A DNA stretch of 64,000 nt from Buddleja alternifolia (GCA_019426215.1 CM033405.1:28984199-29048198); one strand, 5' to 3'. Shown: positions 31,449-44,056, numbered from the stretch's first letter. Notes: generated by a model not told the origin, from the letters alone. Program-made: numbers and translations.

Positions 31449-34240
31449 AAATTTGTTGGCTTTGTTGATATTGTTTATACTTGTTCTTCATGTTCATTGT
31501 TCACGTTTATGCATGTTAATTGATTTAGAGTCGATATTAATTGGAAATCTTACCTAGTTAAATTTCAAATCTGAAAAAATTCATTGTGTTTTTGGATCTG
31601 ATTTTATGGGGCTGTTTTATTAAATCTGGAAAATCAAGAACTTTGAAGGTTTGGAATCAATTCTGTCGGGCTGAAAAATTTGGAAAACTGAAATTGTTTC
31701 TGTGAATCGAGGTTTGAAGATGGGCTAAATCTGGTTTTTCTGGAAAATTGATTCGCCGGTGAAAAAACGGGGATGGTGAAACGGCCATCAAATTCGTCGG
31801 ATAGAAATGCTTATGAAGATGCACCATGGCCGGCGAATTGAAGCTCCATTTGTGTGACGCCGTAAGCGATGCCGAACGCATCACTCGTTGACGCTGATGG
31901 CGTCGCTGAATTCGCCGGCGTGCGCCGCTGGGAGCGGTGCTGCAATCGCCTGTGAAGATAGCGGCGAGGCTTACCATGGATTTGCAGATCGGGTTTTTCA
32001 AATCTGAGTTTGCAGATCGGATTTGGGCAGGCTTCGATTCGGCGACGATGGTGGCGACATGCTACAGAAATCATTGCTGGACACCTCGCCGTGGGCCGCT
32101 ATGAACGGCGTTGGTATCGGTGATGCAAAAGTCGCCGGAGAAGACGGTTGTAACAGCCATTCTTTTCAGCTTCTTGTGCTGGTAATCGGGGCTGGAGTTT
32201 TGACCGCGAAATCTTTGTTTTCGCTGTGCTCCGATGACGGACGTGGCCGGAGATATGACGGACGAGGAGGCGGTGGAGGGTGCCGCTGCCATGACGGGCA
32301 AATCTCCGGCGACGCGGCTATGACGGCGCTGACTTGGGAAGAAGATGGGTTAGGGCAGCAACTTGGGGTCGGGCTGGGTTGGGCTCAACACCTATTCAAT
32401 ATTGTGTTTGGCTCGGCCCAACGTAATTAATTCCATTTATTCAAATTGGGCTTGGCCCATTTTCAGATTAATTATACAAATAGCCCAACCTGATTTTGAA
32501 ATTAAAAAGTGTTGGGCTTGGCCCAACATGGATTAATTAATGCTTGGTCCACTCGAAAAGAAAAAGAAGTTGGCTTGGCCCAACATCTATTTATTTTTTG
32601 ATAATGGGTCTATAGGTTGGCTTGCCCAACACTTGGTATTTAAATGAATATGGGTTCATTTGGGTATGACCCAATGATACCCAATTCATTTAAGTTGAGT
32701 AAAAACCCAATACCCAATTTTAATTATATGGGTCATTCTTCTTCCTTTTGTCGAATTAAAGCCTTCTTTGTAAATTAAAATAAATTTAATTATTATTAAA
32801 TAGGATTTAGGTTTTATGTTTTATGATAATAAAGCTTATTATATGTGATGAAATACACTTTTCATGGACTTAGATTTTATGTTTTATGATGCATGCTTAA
32901 GATATATGTATATGTTGATTAGCCCATTGGCTTGAACCGATCTAGATAGTCTATGAAAAATGTGTAATAGTAGAATTGCCAGGTTTTGTACGCTTTATAT
33001 GCATGTTATAAATTAATGTGCAAAGTGAGACTTTAATTAAATATTCAAATTCTCCCAATTAAATGATACTGAGTTAGTAAAGGATGTGGGACATTCTCTC
33101 CCTCCACTAAGCTTAATGAAATTAAAATTACAACCAATGTGTAATGCTTCCCAGTTATGGGGGTTATGCAGTTGGAAATAATTTGAAGTTTTGTTAAGTG
33201 CATGAGATGTCTTATTAGAAGCATATTTCACCCCAAAGACCGGTTAGGTTACAAGGTGAAATTCAAATGTTAGATTAAAGGAGTTAGTGGGAATGAACTC
33301 GGGTAGTTCACGGGCCTAGAAATCGGTTAGGTTGCGGCTTTGTGAATTATGGGGAAAGGTATTGAATCATTTATTGGATAAATTGGTATAGGACACCACT
33401 TTGAATAATCAGTGGGCCAGAAATCGGTTAGGTTGCAACCCATTGAATTATTTGAAGAGCTCAATACTCACTACGAAATCTATTCAACGACATTTTTGAA
33501 AATTGCAGTGGGAATGCAATGTTTCGAAAAATGTAGTGGGAACCAAGTAAAATTAAAGTCCTAATTTTACTTGAGTACAATATAAACATCCTAACTGATC
33601 TTGTTTATTTTTTGCGTTTAATTTATATCTTTCTTGGAAATTAGCCCGTTTAATATTATGCTCGAGAATTTTGTCTGTACTGGCCTAACCAAATCAACAG
33701 ACTTAGAAACTTGAGGAAGGTCCTCAGTTTAGAGTCATTGATTTGTATGCTTGAAGCAAGCATTACTCAAGTTTAAGTATGGGACAATAAGCAGGGCTTA
33801 AATATGAGGCGCACTGGACATAGAACCATATGTTTTGGAAATAATTGTTCTATGACCGAATTTCTCAACTTCTTGAATTCTATATTCGAGAGCTAGTGCT
33901 CATGTTTGAAGAATTAGGAAGTAGTACAAAGGCTGGAAAAACAAGAAGTGATCAATATTAGAACCAGACAGGGTGTCAGGTGTATCCACATATGATTCAC
34001 CTCTGTTCTTTTTGAAATTCTCAACACGTTTGGATGATTGATTAGTTTTATCAAATGACATTAAGAAAGTTATCGTTTTTTGACTTGTTCAAGAAATGAT
34101 GCTTCTTTAAGTCTGGTAATAACTTATATGACATTTATTTTGGAAATAAGTGTAGAAACAATACATCTTTACTAAAATTGTTAACACGATTTGAAAGTTC
34201 GGAATTAGTATACTGTGAACACATAAATTAGAGAACGTAG
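31449..34240 (+). pseudogene. leader and gag/protease region of C, not readable
   Basis: No Gag or protease motif could be read. A GC-rich block (about 31780-32400) gives overlapping open frames on both strands with biased composition. Between 32374 and 32630 short copies of ggcttggcccaaca recur, a near-palindromic motif. Three copies of a motif like atcggttaggttgc occur near 33240, 33323 and 33426, about 80-105 bp apart. Either a long non-coding leader or captured and decayed sequence. Confidence 0.5.
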
Positions 34241-34249
34241 TATGCTAGA

Positions 34250-34915
34250 AACAAACTGGAAGAGTTGTTTAGCACCTAAGATGAGGTTATGCCTTACGGG
34301 CATAAGATTCACAAGTTAGGAGAAACAATGGGGTACAAGCCCATTGGGATTGGATCCTATCCAAACTTAAGGATCTTATCTCATAGGCAAGACGACCGAA
34401 TCTCCCTTCACAAGGAAATCATTTAAGGGCCATTCGAGTTTTGAAGTTTGGTGCGTACTGACATCTATGGTGGAAAATATGGTATCATATTACGTCACTA
34501 CGATTGGATCGTAATGACAAATATATGATTGCCTAATTCGACCCGTTCCTAAAAGAACGTAACATAGTTTCACAGTTGACACTTCCAGCAACTCAACGAA
34601 TGAATAGGGTAGTAGTGTGCAAGAACGAGACGTTGTAGGACATGACTCATTCTATGCTAAACTACATGCAATTACCCAATTCATAATGAGTCGTGCGCTG
34701 CTCATAGGTTCATCTTCAGTAGATGTTCCTCCAAATTTGCACCATATCAGTGTGGCGCAAGTGGAAGCCAAATCTTGAATGTGTAATAGTGTGGGGATTC
34801 TCAATCTACCTAGAAAAGATAAAGGTAAAGAATCTGGAGACTCGGTCCTTAAAAGGATGTTTTGTTAGTTATCCTAAGGATAAAGTGGGACAACTCTTTT
34901 TCCGTACATGATGAT
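34250..34915 (+). pseudogene. integrase remnant of copia element C
   Basis: Broken frames. Near 34466 the piece VRTDIYGGKYG corresponds to the first Asp region of copia integrase. Near 34600 pieces match the NGV...ERRNRTLLDM block. The frame at 34723-34911 ends RSLKGCFVSYPKDKVGQLFF, corresponding to the CLFVGYPKG region of the integrase C-terminus. Many stops and frameshifts; nothing functional. Confidence 0.72.
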
Positions 34916-35319
34916 CAGGGGATCATTATGGCTTAGAGGTCTGTTGTCTCGAAGATAAGATTGTCCGAGAAATTGGAGAAGGTAGAAAGATTATTCTAAG
35001 AGAATAAAACAAAACGTCTTAGGAAACTACTATTCAAGGAACCAAACTAAGCCCATTAAAACACAACCACCAACGATTGATATCGTAGATTATCTCAACC
35101 GCCTGAGAGATATGGTTTTCCGCCACAAGGAAAGCATAAGATGTATGATGTAGCAGATGAGAACCAAGTATACAATCCCTCTACGCATGATTGATGGTGG
35201 ATATGGACTTTGCGAGAAGGTGTAAGGCTATGAAATTGAAGATATATTAGATGTCTTTGTATCAATCCTAGACTCTAGTAGATCGCCCAAAGAGTTTTGT
35301 ACCCATCAGAGGCGCGTAC

Positions 35320-36555
35320 ATCTACAAGAGAAAGATTAATTCGAATGGCAAGGCCAGGCTGATGGCGAAAAGGTGTAGTCAAAAGAAGGGCATTGACTAT
35401 GAGGAAGCCCCTTTGCCACAACTATAATCAAATCCATTAGAATCTTACTTTCGATAACAACACACCAATATTATGAAAATCAGGATGCGGAGACTCGTTT
35501 ATAAATGGATTCCTCTAGAAGGACGCCCATTTCAAACAGCCCAAGGGTTTCACATTTTAGGTCAATTCTCATAAGGTCTACATGCTGTATAAATCCATTT
35601 ATGGATTTAAGCGGACCTCTCGTGGTTAGAATCTTCACTTTGTTGACATAATTTGGAATTATGATATCATCGAAAACGAAGAGAGACCATCTGTGTGCAA
35701 TAAGTTAGTGGGAGCGAGATATCATTTCTAGTACTAAATGTAGAGAGTGCTCTTCTTATGGGAAATGATGTGGGTTCATTGACTGGGTCAAGTCATAAAC
35801 ATCAAGCATATTCTCCGTGAAAGACTTGGGAGAAGCCGTCTTTATCCTTAAAATTTGCGTCTATGAAGATAGATCAAATAGGATGATTGAGCTCTCCCAA
35901 GCCCTTTGCTTAGAATAAATCTTAATGAAATTTAGGATAAATGATTTGAGAAAGGGCTCTTGCCTGATGAGGGAGAGCAATTGGTAGATACAGAATATAT
36001 CATCAAGTACTTGAGAAAGAACTTAGGATATATTCTTCGTCTATGCCCATGAAGAACTGACAATGGAAGTTTTATACTTACTCAGATCTTGAGTCTGACA
36101 AAGAAGATTAAAATTTCACTTTGGGTTTGTATTCACTCTCAAAAGTTGGAGTAGTAACTTGGATAAGTTCCAAGTATGGTACTCCAATACTGAGAATGAA
36201 TGTGATACTGCCTTGGAGCCTGAGAGGCTGTCAAGGAAATTGTTTGGATCTGAAGTTCATGGTGGAACTTCTATTGTTCCCTAACGTGGAGCTTGCATTG
36301 TTACTCTACTGTGATGAAATGAAGCTCATGCGTATGAAAGGAACCTAGGTCTCACAAATCCAGGCAAATGATGAGAGATACAACATCTCTTGAGAGATCG
36401 TTGGAAAATGCGATGTAGCCTTGTAGAAAATAAGCTCAGCCGATAAAACGGCTGACCTACTCACTGGGCCACTATCGTAGGCGGTGCTAGAGCGACATCT
36501 TGAGAAGATAGGTATTAAATACCATAGCGATTGACATTGAGTGCAAGTGGGAGAT
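35320..36555 (+). pseudogene. RT and RNase H remnant of copia element C
   Basis: RT pieces: the ARLMAKRCSQKKGIDYEE segment near 35350 (block before the copia palm), then IKSIRILLSI near 35430. RNase H pieces include the frame at 36121-36348 (VGVVTWISSKYGT; LLYCDEMKL, near the copia LYCDN motif) and the C-terminal block SADKTADLLTGPLS near 36435. The region ends at the polypurine tract 36545-36555. Heavily mutated throughout. Confidence 0.78.
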
Positions 36556-37714
36556 TGTTGGGAATGTGCCCTCGATGCCAACGAGGAGTTAGAATATAAG
36601 GCACAAGTTTAAATTGTACACGCTCTAATTAATATAAAGGCAATAGTATGTTGTTTATATAATTCTTGATGGCATTTATAAGTCTTAAATGAACAACTAC
36701 TCCATGTGTGTCAAGGAAAACCTTCTCACTCCTTATAGTAATTAAAATAATGGGCACCGGAAGGGTTTGATACTTGATCACTTAAATGGTTCGCAAGTCA
36801 AAGAATCTCAATTGGGCATTGGGATTCGTATGGACTTGTATGACACATGCTCTGAAAAAGGAGTGTCAGTCGAACACTATGGGATAGTGGGAGTTTGTGT
36901 CATAGATACATTGATAGGATTAGTGTATTCGAACACGGCTCGTAGTAATCCGATCACATGAGTTTTTACTCAATGACTGTCAATGATTGGATTACTGATC
37001 ATGATGGTATGTTTGAGCCTTGGACCTGAGGAGTCACGGTTACAGTGTGCTTGTGACGTTGGATTCTGTCATTAGAGTAGTTAGGCCCAATTCACCCGTT
37101 GGTGGGGCTGACCTCGAAGTGCGTTCCAATGGGCAAGTAGCATGTGAGGTGATTGCCAACAGGGAATTCACTGTCTCGAAATTAAACAAGAAGTATCTTA
37201 TGCGATCATAGGTAAATGAGATTGAAAGTCTCTGGCCAGAGTTGATTAACTAACTCATGTTTAGTAATCTCATATTACTATGATTCTTAGCATAACATCG
37301 AGTCCTGTGAGTTTGACATATTCCATGACTCTCACTCGATCGGGATACGTCAGTGAAGGGCTTATACTCATATGGTATTCATAATCTAGAGGTTCGTAAA
37401 GACATAGTCATTTCGTACGCTGTTGGGCTACGATGTGGGGCCACGGTGCTGGCTAGGTATTACCCACATCCTTTGGTATCCTCCCATTGCCAATCAAGAC
37501 GAACTTAGAGAGTCGCGCTATAAAGAAATATACGAGGAAATCAAGTCTTGTATTTGGAGGGTGTTTTGATAATTTGTCCTTTGGAAGGATGAATTAATTA
37601 ATTGGACTGATTAATTTAATTGGTTGTTTAATGGGACTATACATGGGTAATTAAATTAATTATGTTGGCTTGGTCAACTAAAACTATTAATTAATCATCT
37701 ATTTAATTAATTAG

Positions 37715-38605
37715 GGAGAATGATATTTACACTCCATAAGTTACTATAGGAGTTCCAACTTCAATTTTTATATTAAAATATGACAACAATACCCATAGAG
37801 TATAAAAATACTATAAACTTCAAAATTAAATTCCAAAACTATCTTCATGCAATCAAAACAAGCTATTATATTATCGTCACTATTTTATTACACATCAAAT
37901 AATAAGTACATAGGTTTGAAAATTGAACAATTTTTAACATTTATATGGAATCATATAACATAAGTCTGTCAATGAAAAATTTGAGCGTCATCCACAATAT
38001 AACATACATAGATAGTCAACTAAAAAATAACAAAACATCGAACTTTAAATGAAAATCACCTCATTTTGATGGTATATTAGCATCAATCCATCAATTTTAT
38101 GTAATTTATTATAATAGTCAATCATGATTTAGCATAAATTAATGCTTAAGTAAGTTTAATCCCTACAAAAAGTTAGACGATGATGATGATGATGATAAAA
38201 TAATAATAATAATAGTGATGATGATGATGATGTTAGAAGTAGGTAATAATTTCTTAAGTTGTATACAAGAGATAAAGTATATAAATATATATTTTATATT
38301 TGAATGCCCATAATAATAGTAATACAAGAATTATTCTTTATGCATTGCTTTTATGTTCTTAAATTGATAGTTTTCTGCTTGCATACATTTATATATATCG
38401 TCCAATTACACATTCATAAAGCAATTATTTGAAAAAAATTAAGAAATATGAAAATATTGAATTCATTATTAAAAGACATATTTATCTTGTAGATTTTTAG
38501 CCATTGACTTCTTTTTTTAACAATGGGCACTAATGTCATTTTCCTAGAGAAAGAAAGAAAAGTGGAGCTCCTATAGTAATTTGTGGAGCTCCAATATCAT
38601 TTTCC
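37715..38605. mobile_element. TIR element (MITE-like) in the LTR of C
   Basis: An 891-bp AT-rich insert with imperfect inverted ends of about 48 bp (ggagaatgatatttacactc on the left; complement of the right end ggaaaatgatattggagctc). A ttaattaattag segment occurs on both sides although the homologous LTRs have it once, giving a duplication of about 9-12 bp blurred by repetitiveness. It contains GAT/AAT trinucleotide runs (about 38178-38233). No transposase. Superfamily uncertain, possibly Mutator-like. Confidence 0.75.
38178..38233. repeat. trinucleotide microsatellite (GAT)n and (AAT)n
   Basis: Runs of gat, then aat, then gat again, inside the TIR element at 37715-38605. Confidence 0.85.
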
Positions 38606-38905
38606 ATTAATTAATTAGAATATTAGTTTAATCTATGTGTATATTTAACTAGATTAAATATTAGATGATTAAATAAATTCGACTAAATTGGCTTGGTCAA
38701 CTTAGCCCAACTAAGGTCCAAAAGCCCATGATGGGCGAGTAACTTATGGGCTTAAGTTGGAGGATTTATTTAATCCTCCAACGCAAGCTCTAAAGTAAGT
38801 TGAATTAATTAATTCATAACACCTAATTCACATAACATGAAATCCTCCACTAGGAAATACAAGACAGAGAAAACTATTCTTTCTTCTTAATCTCGCCTAG
38901 CCGCC

Positions 38906-39685
38906 TAGGGGTGTTATCCGAAACCGAACCGTAAGGGCCCGGTTCGGTTCGGTTTTAACCGATTGGATTTCGGTTTTATTTCGGTTAATCAATTGGTTAA
39001 CCGAAATTTGGCCAAAAAAAATTAAAAAACCCACTACAAATGTATAGTTTATCACTTGGCACACAAAAAGCTCAAATTGCAAATTCAAAGTCATGCAACC
39101 AAATTAATCAGTAATTAGTAAATTAATAAAGACAAAATCAACAAATTTATGGAGCAAATTAACCCAATTGATTTGAAAAATTAAAAAATTGAATAACCTA
39201 ATTTCAATTTTTTTGATTTGAAAAATGGAATGGGAGAGGAGAGCCGACCGAGAGAAGGAGAAGGATTGAAGGAGTCGATGACGGAGTGGCGACGGCGACG
39301 GCGACGGCGACGGGCAGAGTTGAAGTGAGGAGCCGGATCCGGCTGAAGCTTCACTTGCAGTTGCAGAGGCCAGAGAGGAGAGATTGAGGGAGAGAGAAGT
39401 GTGAGTGAGTGACTGGGGTGGGTTAGGTAATTAATTTGGTTGAGTTTTGGAATTTCTTATTTTAGCCCCTAAAGTTTATAAAAGTCTCACAATAGCCCCC
39501 TATATAAATATAAAATTATATATAATTTATATATATTTCGGTTTGCGGTTCGGTTTGGTTAACCGACCATGAAAACCGAAACCGAAAACCGAAATTTTTG
39601 AAAATCCAAAACCGAAAACCGAACCAAAAATTTTGGTTCGGTTTCGGTTCGGTTCGGTCGGTTAACCAAACCGTGAACACCCCTA
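38906..39685. mobile_element. hAT-like non-autonomous element with GGTTCGGT subterminal repeats
   Basis: A 780-bp insert with short terminal inverted repeats taggggtgtt and perfect 8-bp duplications tagccgcc (38898-38905 and 39686-39693); short ends with 8-bp duplications are typical of hAT transposons. Within about 120 bp of each end the motif ggttcggt and its complement recur many times, a layout like hAT transposase-binding regions. The middle is GC-richer, with gcgacg repeats near 39285-39312. No transposase frame (the open frame at 38897-39094 crosses the end), so the element is non-autonomous. Confidence 0.85.
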
Positions 39686-39952
39686 TAGCCGCCTATGGAG
39701 ATTGAAGATGGAGATTTTCCGAAGTCCGTTCCTGAGCGATGATCTAGAGACGGTACACTTGAACCGTTGGAGATTGAAGATTCGCGATAATTAAAGATTG
39801 AATACGCAAAAGGTAAGTTTTCGTATTCATCTTTTTCATGTTTAAATCGACGAAAGCCACAAATTGATCTTAGTTTGGGAATCCGGATCTGTTTTCATTT
39901 CCGCTGTGCATGCCGACAAGATTCCAAACAGTAATAATTTACGGATATATCA

Positions 39953-40620
39953 AACACATTTTGGACTCCCAAGATCCTTGGTCTCCGACAATGGCACCCA
40001 ATTTCAAGGTGTGAAGTTAAGGGAGTGGTGCTAAGAGTTGAACATAAAGCAGTATTTTACCTCCGTTAGCAACCCCCAAGCTAATGGATAGACAGAAGTC
40101 ACCAACCGCACTATACTACAACACTTAAAAACTAAGCTTGGTGAAGCAAAAGGCAATTGGGTGGATGAAATTCCGGTGGTGCTATGGTCGTACCGCACCA
40201 TGCCTAGAGTTAGTACCAGGAAGACCCCATTCAACTTAGTGTATGGAGCTGAGGCCATAACCCTCGTAGAGATCGGAAAAAGGAGTTTAAGAGTCAGCCA
40301 ATTTAGGTTTGTCTAAAATGAGCAATACCGAAGAGAAAACTTAGATTTTATCGCCGATGTAAGAGATAATGCCTCCTCAAGGGTGGCCAAATACAAGGCA
40401 AGAATGGCACGCACTTACAACCGCCGGGTGCGCCCCAGAGGTTTCCTAGTGGGAGACTTAGTGCTCAGGAAGAAAGAGGCCACAGGCCCCGTCGGGAAGC
40501 TGTAGGCCAAATGGGAAGGCCCCTACCAAGTAAGTGAAATAATCAACCCTGGTACATACAAAGTTGATGACCGCTGGGGGTAAGGAGATACCACACACTT
40601 GGAACATATTCAACTTCAAA
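39953..40620 (+). pseudogene. integrase of element A, core and C-terminal part
   Basis: Resumes after element B with FGLPRSLVSDNGTQF (second catalytic Asp) and TEVTNRTILQHLKTKL (third catalytic Glu). A TAG replaces the residue just before that block and a TAA follows LREWC. The C-terminal part (VLWSYRTMPRVSTRKTPF; RARMARTYNRRVRP-like segment; VGDLVLRKKEATGPVGKL; KWEGPYQVSEI) has further stops. The catalytic triad is readable over the three pieces, but the frame is broken. Confidence 0.88.
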
Positions 40621-41499
40621 AGGTATTCTACTTAGCCATTTCAGCTGGTAGATATATATCTTGCTGCTACTTTTAATATATTTTGACAATGGCCAAAGGC
40701 CAGACACATGTTTGAGTGCTTGTAGCACCCTTATTTTATTGTTATGACCGTTAGTAACATTAATTACTTTTACAATTTGCGAACCTAGTTGGAAAAGAAA
40801 CATATTTAAATGACCCCTTGGAGCTAAAAAAGACTCCAACAGAGGCATTATTGTATTACCCGCAACCCCAATAGAGGTCAATATGGGTGGAACGACAAAA
40901 ATCCCCCGAGCTACCAAAGACTCGAATGAGGATATGCCACCCGATAATCCTTCCAGCAATATTAAGAGAGGTTGAGGATCAAAGAAAAGATTTGCCCCCT
41001 CCTACTAAGGTTCTGGACCGAGATTATACAAGAATAAAAACATGAGAGGTGACTCACATCTTCGCATAAAATATGGCAACTAATGTCATAAACTACTCCT
41101 CTTATTCAAAAGACATAAATATAGGGCGAAATCAATTTTTGAACTAACCCCTCATAAGCTTTCAACAAGCTTTGAGAGATATCTCACTACTCCAAGCGTT
41201 TCTCACAAAAAAACACTAAAGAGTGGGGGGCACAGGAGTAACCTTATGAGGTGGCTAAGTCCACCGGAAAAAATCGTCTACCCACCAAATCCAAAGCAAT
41301 CATGGGGTAGGAAAGAACAAATAAGAACTAAGTTGTGATAAGACGAAAGCAATAAGCAAAAAATAGTCTTACAAAGCACAAATTGTTGAAACTTAGTCTT
41401 AAAAAGTACGAATAGACAAAAGTCGAATAAACAAGAATCATAATGGCTAGCTAGAACAGCAAGCCAACCTAAGAATCCAATGGCACTACATGCAAATTA
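40621..41499 (+). other. 3' spacer of element A
   Basis: About 880 bp between integrase and the antisense gene. No protein domain. The minus-strand frame at 40543-40959 overlaps the integrase end and has no recognisable features. Confidence 0.55.
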
Positions 41500-43561
41500 C
41501 TAGCTATCGCGAGGAGGGTCATCACCATGCCTCCCAACTTGGGGTACGCCTTCCTCGTCATGGTCATCAGCTATCGCCTCGTACATCCATGTAAAGTCAT
41601 CATGGGGATAGCGACCACTTTCTCCAAGAGCCCGATGGCACTTCCAAACCGTCTTTCCCATAAAGCCAAGGGCAATATCATATGCCTTCTTATTGCACTC
41701 ATTGAGAAACTCGACGCTTGCTCGAAACTCATTCATCGCCGACTCCTTGGCATCTTCCAAAATTTTCTTACCAACATTTGAGCTAAGGAAGCTCTCGCCA
41801 CAAGAGGACTCCTCCTCGAGGTCCTCAATGGTTGCCTCATACTTCACCTCCCACCCTTTGGCTACCGTCTCAGCCTTTAAGTATTTTGAAAAAAGATTCC
41901 TGTTTTTCTTCGAACAATCTTTCAACTTTCCCTCGAAATGCTCATACCGAAGGTGAAGGTGATGAGACAGTTGGAGCAACTGAAAAGGCAAGGGAATGAA
42001 TACTTTGTAAAAATGACTGCTTGAAAAAATAACCAAGCGAATAAACAAAAATAAAGCCAACTCAACCCGCCTTCGCCGGCGGAGATCTCCTCGTAGATTT
42101 GATCTGTTGATAGCATAGACAAACGCTGAGAATCAAAATCATTCACAACATGTTTCATCATCGACCACAGGGTGACCGAATCACCCGTGTCCCAAAAATA
42201 CTAAACAGTGGGGTCTCAGTTCACCCCAAAGGTAAACAACCCCTTGCGACGACCTGGGGTACCACAGCTCACAGGAGAAACATCCTGACTACGCTTCAAA
42301 AGAAGAGGGACCCTAATGTAAATGAGCTTAGAAGGGCGACCTTGCTCACTAGCTATGCCTCCCTCATCTGACGGCGTCTTCTCCTTAAGGTTAGCTGAAG
42401 AAGCTCCGACTGGGGCACCATGTGAACCTCTATTGGCCAAATTGGCCATCATAGAATCGAAATCGAGGCGGTGTATGCCTCGAAAAATGGTGGAGGATCA
42501 TTCAACCCATGGGTTATGCCCTGCCCTTCTCGAAAGGGCAAGCAGGCCCGGTATGTCTGTTCAGTTGCCCATCCCCGGGGGTGGCGGTAGTGGCTGGCAT
42601 CTTAGAGCACCCCCTCACGATTGAAACAAAGTTTTTGCACTAGTAAGTTGGTGGAACTAAATCATATTCACCACTTGCAAAAATAAACACCCGATGCGAT
42701 AACAAGATAATATGAAATCAAGTACCTTCATGGTATATCTGGTGAATGTCATATCGGGTCTCAAACAGACCTGCCGCCGTGAAAACCAACCGTAGCTAGT
42801 GCTGAGTAGGGGTGATCTTGTGAGGGGCGATCCTCTCGCACCACAGCACGGGGGTGAGAATAGGCAAGCTGTGCACAGGAAAATAGAAAAACATGGACTT
42901 CTAGTTGCCATTAGAACTGATCTTCTCCTCGAAAAACCAATATGGAGATAGGGGTAGAAGTGCACAAACGGACCCCCCGAGCTCATCCGGGTATCAAAGA
43001 GGGCTTGAAAAGCATCAAGGCTTGCGTCAAGCTGAAAATCCCAAAATCGACGGATGAATCCTTCAAATTGTGCAAAGCTATTTGGAGATAGTTGATTGAT
43101 GCACACTTTATAATGGCTCAAAATCATCCGTAGCAAGGGATTACACGATAAAAAAAGCCCATGCAAAAATACTCCGAGAAGAGGGTCATGTGACCCCGTG
43201 GGGGGTTACCTATCCAATCCTATCCTCCGGCTTAGGCTTCACTACTTTAAGCTCCGTCGGAGTATGATCAAAGAGTGCACTCAATTCTTTATTAGAGATG
43301 GTGGTTTGGCAAGTAGAGAAATCCATCATGCGATCTCGAGTCACTTACCAATGAAACTAAGTCATCACGATCGGAGCCACCGTCGCTCAACGATGATGAT
43401 GATGAACTTTCAACACCTGAAAAGAAAAAATCACAGAAATGATTGTGAGACATATGATAAAGGCGTACAAGTAAGGGGTAAATAAAACCAAGGAATGACC
43501 CTAGATAAGGAGCCCATTGGGCCAAATGCCTCTCGGTCAACTGCGGGGCACCTATGTGCAT
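41500..43561 (-). pseudogene. antisense gene of element A (PF04195-type plus coiled coil)
   Basis: Opposite strand to gag-pol. Blocks in order: an acidic Ser-rich N-terminus (VESSSSSSLSDGGSDRDD, about 43350-43440) preceded by a good acceptor (tttttcttttcag); the PF04195-like domain (42657-43166: ILSHYKVCINQLSPNSFAQF) ending at a donor-like gtacttg near 42724; a linker frame at 42216-42452; and a coiled-coil region (41500-41980: YEHFEGKLKDCSKKNRNLF, EVKYEATIEDLEEE) preceded by an intron-like stretch ending tgccttttcag near 41981. The C-terminus is acidic. Stops in the N-terminal block show decay. Function unknown. Confidence 0.75.
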
Positions 43562-44056
43562 CGCAAGGCATCGAGTGACTTGCGGCCAACCGCGAGGCTA
43601 TGACACCGGGGGCTGCGTGTGAGCCCTTTTCGAGGATAATGGGTCACACGCCTGACGTAAGACGACCCCGCCACTTCGATAAATGAAGACGATAGCCATT
43701 TACATACTCATCACAAATCATAAAAGACTTACTTGACTCTATGTCGAGAAGAAAATAGGCATTAAAATATGAATGTTAATGAACGAGGGAGAAAGGTGTT
43801 TACCTTTACTTGGATGATCTTTACACATGGTGGAAAAGAAAAAGAGCTCCTTGAGAGAGAATTTCTTCAAGACAAAACTTTGTGAAGGTTAAAATATGAG
43901 TGGAAGGAAAAGTCAAAATCATCACACCTACCTCTATTTAAATAGAAAAGGTAGATGAGATGGTCTTAAAGACCCCCACTCTAGTACAAACTGGAGCTGA
44001 ATAGAATTGCATACAGAGCGTTACTTTTACTGCCAGATATACCATTAGGTAAACCC

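Larger units (their letters stand above)
29937..39930 (+). mobile_element. Ty1/copia element C, degenerate, inside the LTR of B
   Basis: LTRs at 29937-31435 and 36556-39930 start tgtagggaatgtgccc or tgttgggaatgtgccc and end with aaca; the perfect duplication gtaat flanks the element. A degenerate initiator-Met primer site follows the 5' LTR, and purine-rich gtgggagat precedes the 3' LTR. Internal DNA (31436-36555) contains heavily mutated copia integrase, RT and RNase H. The 3' LTR is inflated by two TIR insertions. The lineage resembles Tork/Angela-type copia by LTR length and pol motifs, tentatively. Confidence 0.9.
36556..39930 (+). repeat. 3' LTR of copia element C, carrying two TIR insertions
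   Basis: 3375 bp in total; without the inserts at 37715-38605 and 38906-39685 it is about 1.68 kb, matching solo LTR D. It ends attccaaaca before the gtaat duplication. Confidence 0.9.
18833..39952 (-). mobile_element. Ty3/gypsy Tat-type element B, inserted in integrase of A
   Basis: LTRs lie at 18833-19516 and at 29273-29936 plus 39936-39952; the second is split by copia element C. LTRs read tgatgcagttcg to atatca on the plus strand. Target duplications aacat (18827-18831) and aacac (39953-39957) differ at one base with a one-base offset. The coding strand is minus: primer site near 29260, gag-protease, RT with degenerate and second RNase H, integrase, a 30-bp tandem array, an antisense (plus-strand) gene, and a polypurine tract near 19517. 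Without C the element is about 11.1 kb. All proteins are broken. Confidence 0.9.

Noticed and set aside
31657..32430. Several overlapping open frames on both strands
   Set aside because: They result from GC-rich composition in the leader of element C; no conserved motif, start or splice support.
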